This document shows positions 1 through 4,341 of a stretch of 7,317 nucleotides of DNA, piece after piece. Where the stretch lies: NCBI GenBank assembly GCA_964490875.1, contig CAZBEF010000023.1:1-7317 (forward strand), in the 5' to 3' direction. Origin of the DNA: CAYYYG01 sp964490875 (GTDB lineage Bacteria > Patescibacteriota > Microgenomatia > UBA1406 > GWC2-37-13). A model generated the notes under the pieces. The model did not search any database, was not told where the DNA came from, and saw nothing but the letters and a program-made list of their open reading frames with translations. Position numbers and translations under genes: made by a program. How positions within the stretch are numbered: position 1 is the stretch's first letter; every line of letters starts with the position of its first letter.

Positions 1-55
1 AACCTGTGACCTTTCGAATGTGAATCGAACGCTCTACCAACTGAGCTACAGATCC
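1..55 (-). tRNA. tRNA-Val(CAC), 3' end cut off by the window edge
   Basis: Read on the minus strand from base 55, the sequence folds as a tRNA. It has the 5' half of an acceptor stem (GGATCTG), the TA linker, a D-arm GCTC/GAGC with an eight-base AGTTGGTA loop, and a five-pair anticodon stem TTCGA/TCGAA. The seven-base anticodon loop TTCACAT puts CAC at positions 34-36. A variable loop AGGTC, the 5' T-stem strand ACAGG and the first two T-loop bases follow before the window ends. CAC reads the valine codon GUG, and A35/C36 are the known valine identity bases. The 3' acceptor strand is not visible, so acceptor pairing and an encoded CCA cannot be checked. The gene has its own upstream promoter and is divergent from the signal peptidase gene. 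Confidence 0.93.
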
Positions 56-57
56 AG

Positions 58-76
58 TATCAGATATAAACTGATA
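58..76 (-). other. Small hairpin in the pre-tRNA 5' leader
   Basis: A perfect six-base inverted repeat (TATCAG / CTGATA, with a seven-base AT loop) ends two bases before the mature 5' end of tRNA-Val. It lies inside the expected 5' leader between the promoter and the tRNA. There is no U-tract, so it is not an intrinsic terminator. It might affect RNase P access or help the precursor fold, but the arms are short and AT-rich and chance is possible. Confidence 0.35.
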
Positions 77-90
77 TTTAAATATGCTCT

Positions 91-119
91 ATTATATCGA
101 AAAAATGACTCTTCAGCAA
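91..119 (-). promoter_or_regulatory. Promoter of tRNA-Val (-35 TTGCTG, 17 bp, -10 TATAAT)
   Basis: On the minus strand a perfect TATAAT lies at 96-91. A -35-like TTGCTG lies at 119-114, with a 17-base spacer. Transcription should start near base 84-85, giving a leader of about 30 bases before the mature tRNA end at 55. The promoter is back-to-back with the signal peptidase promoter, whose -35 begins at 141, so the two may compete for or share RNA polymerase. Confidence 0.7.
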
Positions 120-140
120 ACATTCTGAGTGCGTGTACTA

Positions 141-169
141 TTGTTTTTTAAACTTTTGTTCTCTACAAT
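141..169 (+). promoter_or_regulatory. Promoter of the signal peptidase gene, probably leaderless (TTGTTT, 17 bp, TACAAT)
   Basis: TTGTTT at 141-146 and TACAAT at 164-169 are separated by 17 bases. The -10 hexamer ends eight bases before the ATG at 178, so the expected transcription start falls on or next to the start codon. There is no purine-rich Shine-Dalgarno motif before this ATG. The location also argues against the upstream GTG at 133, which would lie 5' of the whole promoter. Confidence 0.6.
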
Positions 170-177
170 GTATCAGT

Positions 178-798
178 ATGAAGGTAATCAAGAAAATCAT
201 TGAGTTTGTGATGGATATTCTCGAAACGATTGTATTTGTAGGTTCACTCTTCATAGTAATATATTTGTTTATTCTTCAGCCGAATCAGATACGCGGAGCT
301 TCCATGGAACCAACATTTGAATCCGGCGATTATATTTTCACCAGTAAAATAACCTATCGGTTCCGCAATGTACAACGAGGGGATGTGATTGTATTTAGAT
401 CACCCCGAAATCCAGATATTGAATTTATTAAACGGATAATAGGACTGCCAGGCGACTCAATAAGAATCAATAATGAAGAAGTATATGTAAACGGCAAGCA
501 GCTTTCGGAAAATTATATTTCGGCAAAAACTCCCTTATGGGAAGGCGGATTTATAAAAAATGATCAGGAAGTTATTGTACCGATGGGACATTTGTTTGTT
601 ATGGGCGATAATAGACCCCGTTCTTCTGATTCGCGTGAGTTTGGATTCGTAGAAATTGAAAGCATTATTGGACAGGTGTTCTACCGGTATTTCCCTTCGG
701 ATAAGATAGGAACCATAGATAATCCTTTCCCCAATGACTTCCGTTCAGAAGCAATAAAATACATGGTGCACTTATTTATTCATCCAGTTTCCGGATAA
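178..798 (+). CDS. lepB: Type I signal peptidase (leader peptidase)
   Basis: This membrane-bound serine protease cuts signal peptides from Sec/Tat-exported proteins on the outer face of the cytoplasmic membrane. The 206-residue protein has one N-terminal transmembrane helix (about residues 14-33). Box B is ASMEPT with the nucleophile Ser42, and box D is FIKRIIGLPGD with the general base Lys85. The late conserved box is MGDNRPRSSDSR (142-153). The Ser-Lys pair makes it the bacterial rather than the archaeal/ER type. The ATG at 178 was chosen because a promoter at 141-169 sits directly before it. A frame-open GTG at 133 would add 15 Cys-rich residues of no family resemblance. Most family members end soon after the 'YRYFP' strand. 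This one has an extra tail of about 30 residues, and its last codons overlap the 3' end of the convergent parB-like gene by 23 bases. Confidence 0.95.
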   Translation: MKVIKKIIEFVMDILETIVFVGSLFIVIYLFILQPNQIRGASMEPTFESGDYIFTSKITYRFRNVQRGDVIVFRSPRNPDIEFIKRIIGLPGDSIRINNEEVYVNGKQLSENYISAKTPLWEGGFIKNDQEVIVPMGHLFVMGDNRPRSSDSREFGFVEIESIIGQVFYRYFPSDKIGTIDNPFPNDFRSEAIKYMVHLFIHPVSG

Positions 799-1318
799 TT
801 TTACGGATCATTTCTGAACTTTTTTCAAGACCTCCCTTTATTTCAATCAGTATTTTGCCTTTCACCCGTGTCTGGACTATTCTAATATGCAGATCTTCGT
901 GAAGATTTTTTACCCGGCTGATATGTTCGGTGATTTCTTCTTCGGGAATATATTCGCCGCCAGATGTAATTTTGTATAAGTAGCCCCGGATCAATTCGTC
1001 TGTCTGCAAGGCAGTAAGACTTTTGGAAAGCACTTCTTCATAGGCTGAAATCATGTCTGTTTGGCTATTTAAACGGGCGATTATGAATAAATGGCTGATT
1101 GATACTAGTTTAGAGTAATAACCGTCCTTGATGATTTCAGGAAGTTTATTAAGGCGAAGAATGTGGCAGATATAGGAAGGTTTCATGTCCAGAAGATTAC
1201 TTAAATCTTTTATGCGCATGTTCTTATGAGTTTTAAGAAAATCCAACAAAGAAGCCTTTTTAAAAAAGTCTGTTTCTTCTTTTAATTGATCAATGATGGT
1301 AGATACTTCATCAGGCAT
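776..1318 (-). CDS. ParB/KorB-type helix-turn-helix protein lacking the N-terminal CTPase domain
   Basis: The 180-residue protein matches the central DNA-binding domain of ParB/Spo0J. The helix-turn-helix is at about 36-58 (IKDLSNLLDMKPSYICHILR, then LNKLP). The helices that follow in ParB come next, including 'LVSISHLFIIARL' and the typical 'LTALQTDELIRGY' (101-113). The last 40 residues (HIRIVQTRVKGKILIEIKGG and a final helix) resemble the ParB C-terminal dimerisation domain. The ParB N-terminal CTP-binding domain with its arginine-rich box is absent, because only about 30 residues precede the HTH. It is therefore unlikely to load and slide on DNA as a CTP clamp, and may act as a simple site-specific DNA-binding protein or regulator. 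It is the last gene after rplU-rpmA, with an 18-base gap to rpmA, and no parA is visible. The HTH assignment is secure; the target and role are unknown. Confidence 0.8.
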   Translation of the reverse strand: MPDEVSTIIDQLKEETDFFKKASLLDFLKTHKNMRIKDLSNLLDMKPSYICHILRLNKLPEIIKDGYYSKLVSISHLFIIARLNSQTDMISAYEEVLSKSLTALQTDELIRGYLYKITSGGEYIPEEEITEHISRVKNLHEDLHIRIVQTRVKGKILIEIKGGLEKSSEMIRKIIRKLDE

Positions 1319-1323
1319 GCTTT

Positions 1324-1332
1324 ATTGTATCA
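1324..1332 (-). promoter_or_regulatory. Extended -10 element (TGATACAAT) of the parB-like gene
   Basis: On the minus strand TG-A-TACAAT fits the extended -10 consensus TGnTATAAT. It ends five bases before the ATG at 1318, so a transcript starting at +1 would be leaderless or nearly so. No good -35 is seen, as is common for extended -10 promoters. No Shine-Dalgarno motif is present. The gene could also be reached by read-through from rplU-rpmA. Confidence 0.5.
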
Positions 1333-1336
1333 CGTT

Positions 1337-1624
1337 TTATGAAGTAGACTCTTGTGAAGGAGCTGATTTCTCTGAGATAATGTCTACAGTAACATACTGT
1401 TTTCCTGATCGTTCATAGAACTTTACCACACCTGCACGAAGAGCCATAAGGGTGAAATCTTTTCCCTGTAAAACACCAACTCCAGGATGAACTTTAGTGC
1501 CTTTTTGTCTAATAATGATATTTCCTGCATTAACCGTTTGTCCGCCCCAAACTTTAACGCCTAAACGTTTGGATCGTGAATCGCGGTTTCCTCGGACAGC
1601 TCGCTGAGCTTTTGTATGTGCCAT
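1337..1624 (-). CDS. rpmA: 50S ribosomal protein L27
   Basis: L27 is a large-subunit protein whose N-terminal arm reaches the peptidyl-transferase centre and helps position tRNA. The 95-residue product shows the family core 'NRDSRSKRLGVK', the GGQTVNAGNIIIRQKGTKVHPG stretch, and 'ALRAGVVKFYER'. It starts directly with MAH, so it has no cleavable N-terminal extension of the Firmicutes kind. The arm reads TKAQRAVRGNRDS, where many bacteria have a glycine-rich KKAGGSTRNGRDS form. The C-terminus has a short Ser/Glu-rich tail (SEKSAPSQESTS). It begins two bases after the rplU stop (TAA-CA-ATG) with no Shine-Dalgarno motif, so it is probably co-transcribed and translationally coupled with rplU. The rplU-rpmA pairing is the usual bacterial order. 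Confidence 0.97.
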   Translation of the reverse strand: MAHTKAQRAVRGNRDSRSKRLGVKVWGGQTVNAGNIIIRQKGTKVHPGVGVLQGKDFTLMALRAGVVKFYERSGKQYVTVDIISEKSAPSQESTS

Positions 1625-1626
1625 TG

Positions 1627-1935
1627 TTAAATAGAAAGAATCTTAATTTTTGTTAACTGGGCTCGAAAGCCGGTAACTTTTCGATAGCGTACTTTTGCTT
1701 TAAAACGCGATACTTTAACTTTGTCGCCTTTTACATGCGATACGATAACTGCTTTTGTTCGGTTTGGAAGGACAGGAGTACCTAAAGATACAGCTTCCGG
1801 CCCGTCAAAAACGGCTAATGTATCGAGTTCGATTGTGTCTTTTTCTTTTCCGGAAGTGTTTTGTACCAGAATTTCGTCGTTTTCTTGAACGAGAAACTGC
1901 TTTCCACCGGTCCGAATTACTGCGTGCTTTGCCAT
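1627..1935 (-). CDS. rplU: 50S ribosomal protein L21
   Basis: L21 binds 23S rRNA early in large-subunit assembly. The 102-residue product has normal family length and the expected landmarks. The N-terminal strand is 'HAVIRTGGKQFLVQENDEILVQ'. The middle section is LGTPVLPNRTKAVIVSHVKGDKVKVSRFKAK. The basic C-terminal signature is 'VRYRKVTGFRAQLTKIKILSI'. A consensus TATAAT lies eight bases before the ATG, with no Shine-Dalgarno motif and no room for an autoregulatory leader of the E. coli kind. It is followed two bases later by rpmA. The P450 stop codon lies 43 bases upstream on the same strand, and no terminator hairpin is seen between them, so some read-through from the P450 is possible. Confidence 0.97.
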   Translation of the reverse strand: MAKHAVIRTGGKQFLVQENDEILVQNTSGKEKDTIELDTLAVFDGPEAVSLGTPVLPNRTKAVIVSHVKGDKVKVSRFKAKVRYRKVTGFRAQLTKIKILSI

Positions 1936-1943
1936 AAGTTATT

Positions 1944-1971
1944 ATTATACCTTAAAAAACAGTCTATGCAA
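1944..1971 (-). promoter_or_regulatory. Promoter of rplU-rpmA (-35 TTGCAT, 16 bp, -10 TATAAT), probably leaderless
   Basis: On the minus strand TATAAT lies at 1949-1944 and a -35-like TTGCAT at 1971-1966, with a 16-base spacer. The -10 ends eight bases before the rplU ATG at 1935, so transcription should begin at or within a base or two of the start codon. The whole promoter fits within the 43-base gap between the P450 stop and rplU. Confidence 0.65.
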
Positions 1972-1978
1972 GAGAAAA

Positions 1979-3196
1979 CTACTGTATACAAAGTTTTATA
2001 GCTGGATTATAAGCAATAAAGGGAAACCCATGGATCGGCTGCTGAGTCTCGCCGTTTGTAACTGTTTGATATCGATTAAAAAATTGCCCAGCAAACATAG
2101 GTATTTCTCTTACTGCCACTTGAACTCCGCTACAGCTTCGCTTACCAGATCCAAAAGACAGTCTCCAAGAAGATCCATCTCTTTGTGGATCAAATTGACC
2201 AGGTTTATTAAATTTTGCTGGGTCTCGTTGCATGGTATGGAGAGATATTACCAGCTTAGTTCCAGGTTGAATATCTGTATCTCCTAGTTTAATTGGTTCT
2301 GTAACTGTTCGCCTAATGAATGGAACGGCAGGATACATCCGGAAGGTTTCATACATGGCAGAATTTATTTTACTAGTGTAATCTTCAGATTGTGGATCAA
2401 GAGTTCGAAGCTCTGTTTGGTATTTTTGTAATGCGGGATCCGAAAGTGACATCAAAAGATGCGTCAAGGTATGGGCTGTATTACCGGTACTTCCACCTAT
2501 GAGAACCGCAATTTCTGCAATTTTTTGTTCCGGAGAAAGAACTTCATCTGGAATATCTCTAAGATGATGAATGAGCGGTGCATCCGAAGTATTAAGAATT
2601 GCTTCTGCAGTTGTTCTAAGTTCCCTGCCTGCTTTGTCGCCATCATAACCTAATACTTTGGCCAATTGTGAAGCAATGCGGTTATTTCCCAGCAAATCGG
2701 CCGTTGCAGACGAAACAAATACAGCTCTTGCATATTCGGAAAGTTGAGTCGCTTGTACACGATCTATTTCTATTCCAAAAAGTCCTTTCATAGTACTGCT
2801 GGTAACCCATTGTGCAATAAATCCATGAAACTCTGGAGCAGTCATTTGAGAAGGAATTCGATTCGAGTTTAAAAATAATTCTGCCGCTTTCGACATCTCA
2901 TTCACAATTGCGGAAGCTGGTTTTGTAGCAAAATTTTCCATTGCAACCTGCTTTGCCTCTTTTCTAGCTCTCGACTCCCATTTACTGGTAACGGAATTCT
3001 CTCCTCCAAAAAGTTCTTGCATATGAGCAAATCCATTACTTACTCTATCAACATGGATGCCTTCGGCCAGTTTTACCGCATCGGGATGGCAGGTAAACAC
3101 TATACCGCCAGGCAAACGAATAGTCTGTGCTCTTATTAGTTTTTCTTCAGAAGCTGACATCAACCTGCTTCCGATACTACCCAACTCCTTTATCAT
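1979..3196 (-). CDS. Cytochrome P450 (soluble, bacterial size)
   Basis: This is a heme-thiolate enzyme that would normally use O2 plus electrons, or peroxide, to oxidise an organic substrate. The substrate cannot be told from sequence. The 405 residues fit soluble bacterial P450s, and no membrane anchor is present. Landmarks in order are the I-helix 'EIAVLIGGSTGNTAHTL' (228-244), the K-helix ExxR as YETFRMYP (Glu283, Arg286), a meander with FDPQRD (335-340), and the heme loop FGSGKRSCSG (348-357). That loop fits FxxGxRxCxG exactly, with Cys355 as the axial ligand, and an L-helix ending in 'VAVREI' follows. The I-helix lacks the usual acidic residue and the Thr next to it: GGSTGNT instead of [AG]Gx[DE]TT. 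It is transcribed from its own promoter between rodA and rplU, and no ferredoxin, flavodoxin or reductase gene is visible. The ATG at 3196 is used; Met13 (3160) is an alternative. The only TAG stop in the window is here. Confidence 0.93.
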   Translation of the reverse strand: MIKELGSIGSRLMSASEEKLIRAQTIRLPGGIVFTCHPDAVKLAEGIHVDRVSNGFAHMQELFGGENSVTSKWESRARKEAKQVAMENFATKPASAIVNEMSKAAELFLNSNRIPSQMTAPEFHGFIAQWVTSSTMKGLFGIEIDRVQATQLSEYARAVFVSSATADLLGNNRIASQLAKVLGYDGDKAGRELRTTAEAILNTSDAPLIHHLRDIPDEVLSPEQKIAEIAVLIGGSTGNTAHTLTHLLMSLSDPALQKYQTELRTLDPQSEDYTSKINSAMYETFRMYPAVPFIRRTVTEPIKLGDTDIQPGTKLVISLHTMQRDPAKFNKPGQFDPQRDGSSWRLSFGSGKRSCSGVQVAVREIPMFAGQFFNRYQTVTNGETQQPIHGFPFIAYNPAIKLCIQ

Positions 3197-3225
3197 AATT
3201 GTATTTCAGATATAAATGATCATAT

Positions 3226-3234
3226 ATTATATCA
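3226..3234 (-). promoter_or_regulatory. Extended -10 promoter (TGATATAAT) of the P450 gene
   Basis: On the minus strand TG-A-TATAAT is a perfect extended -10 element. Transcription should start near 3219, giving a short leader of about 23 bases before the ATG at 3196, with no Shine-Dalgarno motif. The 103-base gap between rodA and the P450 is very AT-rich near the promoter. It includes a self-complementary ATGATCAT at 3217-3224, overlapping the likely start site, that could be a small operator or chance. No hairpin terminator for rodA is visible in the gap. Confidence 0.6.
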
Positions 3235-3299
3235 TAATTCTATCTTATAGTAATATTTTGACTTTTTTATCGCCCCGGTTGAAAGAAGAAGAAAGATAT

Positions 3300-4331
3300 T
3301 TATGGAAGTAAAGCCAACCCGATTGCCATAGTTATAAGCGATGATCCTCCATAGGAAATAAGGGGTAAGGTGATACCGGCGATCGGCAGAAGGCCCAAAT
3401 TCATGCCCATGTTAATAAATATCTGAACAATCAGGAAGGCAAAAAAACCGAGCGTTACATAGAATTTAAATTGGCTTTGCTGATCTCTCTGGTAAAAGTA
3501 AGTAATAATCCGTTTTAATAAGACGAAACACATGATGGCATATAAAATGATGACAACTGCCCCGCCTAAGAATCCAAACTGTTCAACGAGCGAAGCAAAC
3601 GCGAAATCGGTATGATTTTCGGGAAGAAAGAATAAATGCGACTGAGTACCCAGGCCAAGGCCACGGCCCAGGAAATTTCCTGAACCGATGGTTATGATAG
3701 CCTGTGTCATATTGTAGGCAGTCCCCTGCTTATCGATATGCGGATTCATAAAACTCAGAATTCTATTCCGTTGATAATCATGCAGTACCATCCAACCCAC
3801 CGGCAGAAGCAACAGAAGAATAAACCCTATAAAAAAGAAGTACCGCTTTGGTGTATTGGTAAAAAGCAGCATAGTGAAAAAGACAAATACATATACCATC
3901 ACACTTCCTAAATCGGGCTGTTTGAAAATTATAAATGCAGGTATCAAAAAATACATCAAATTGGCCATAAAAAATGAAAAAGAAGCAATATTTTTCTTTA
4001 ATTGGGAAAACCGTTCCGCAAAAAAAAGAATAAAAAAGAACTTTAAGAATTCTGAAGCCTGAAAGTTGAAGAAATATAGATCTATCCAGCGGCGAGAGCC
4101 TTTTGCTTCAAAACCGATAATGTAGGTTATGCAGAGAAGGATTATGAACAGCCAGTAAAAGAAAGAAATATTAATACGGAAGAACTGGAGACCGATATAC
4201 CGGCAGATAAAAAAGATGACAACGCCAATTACGAAGAATGCTGCATGTTTTACAGTCAAATCCTGTTTAATACCAAACATGTTCAGCAAACCAAACAGAT
4301 ATAGCAAAAATGAAGGCAGTAGTAATGACAT
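3300..4331 (-). CDS. rodA: SEDS-family peptidoglycan glycosyltransferase, RodA/FtsW type
   Basis: SEDS proteins polymerise lipid II into glycan strands, working with a class B penicillin-binding protein in elongation (RodA) or division (FtsW). The 343-residue product is almost wholly hydrophobic, with about ten predicted transmembrane helices. It carries the family motifs GSRRWID (78-84), FKQPDLGS (136-143), the extracellular loop 'NRILSFMNPHIDKQGTAYNMTQA', GRGLGLGTQ (222-230) and FLPENHTDFAFA (235-246), in which Asp242 matches the catalytic Asp of RodA. 'MNLGLLPIAGITLPLISYGGSS' is at 310-330. Both ends are short: the first helix begins almost at Met1 and the protein stops soon after helix ten. 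It is closer to RodA in feel, but RodA and FtsW cannot be split firmly here. It starts ten bases after the ileS stop, so the two probably form an operon. No Shine-Dalgarno is seen; a weak TAATAT sits seven bases before the ATG. Confidence 0.92.
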   Translation of the reverse strand: MSLLLPSFLLYLFGLLNMFGIKQDLTVKHAAFFVIGVVIFFICRYIGLQFFRINISFFYWLFIILLCITYIIGFEAKGSRRWIDLYFFNFQASEFLKFFFILFFAERFSQLKKNIASFSFFMANLMYFLIPAFIIFKQPDLGSVMVYVFVFFTMLLFTNTPKRYFFFIGFILLLLLPVGWMVLHDYQRNRILSFMNPHIDKQGTAYNMTQAIITIGSGNFLGRGLGLGTQSHLFFLPENHTDFAFASLVEQFGFLGGAVVIILYAIMCFVLLKRIITYFYQRDQQSQFKFYVTLGFFAFLIVQIFINMGMNLGLLPIAGITLPLISYGGSSLITMAIGLALLP

Positions 4332-4341
4332 AGCTCGGATA

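Noticed and set aside
133..177. GTG start at 133 for the signal peptidase, giving 15 more residues
   Set aside because: The extra residues are Cys-rich and unlike the family, and the best promoter (141-169) lies inside this stretch. The ATG at 178 gives a normal N-terminus with the membrane helix close behind.
789..826. Possible terminator after the signal peptidase (TCCG...CGGA, then a T-run)
   Set aside because: The arms are only four bases, and the T-run is separated from the stem by more than ten bases and lies in the coding sequence of the parB-like gene.
3206..3223. Five-codon mini-ORF (ATG...TGA) before the P450 gene, as a possible leader peptide
   Set aside because: Its ATG begins three bases after the -10 hexamer, which is upstream of the expected transcription start, so it would not be in the mRNA.
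3257..3299. Possible intrinsic terminator downstream of rodA (G/C run then A/T run)
   Set aside because: The GC-rich stretch is not self-complementary, so no hairpin forms on either strand.
3856..4062. Plus-strand open frame of 68 codons inside rodA
   Set aside because: It is antisense to a strongly conserved membrane protein, has no recognisable motif and reflects the A/T-rich codons of transmembrane segments. The other short antisense frames inside P450 and ileS were rejected for the same reason.
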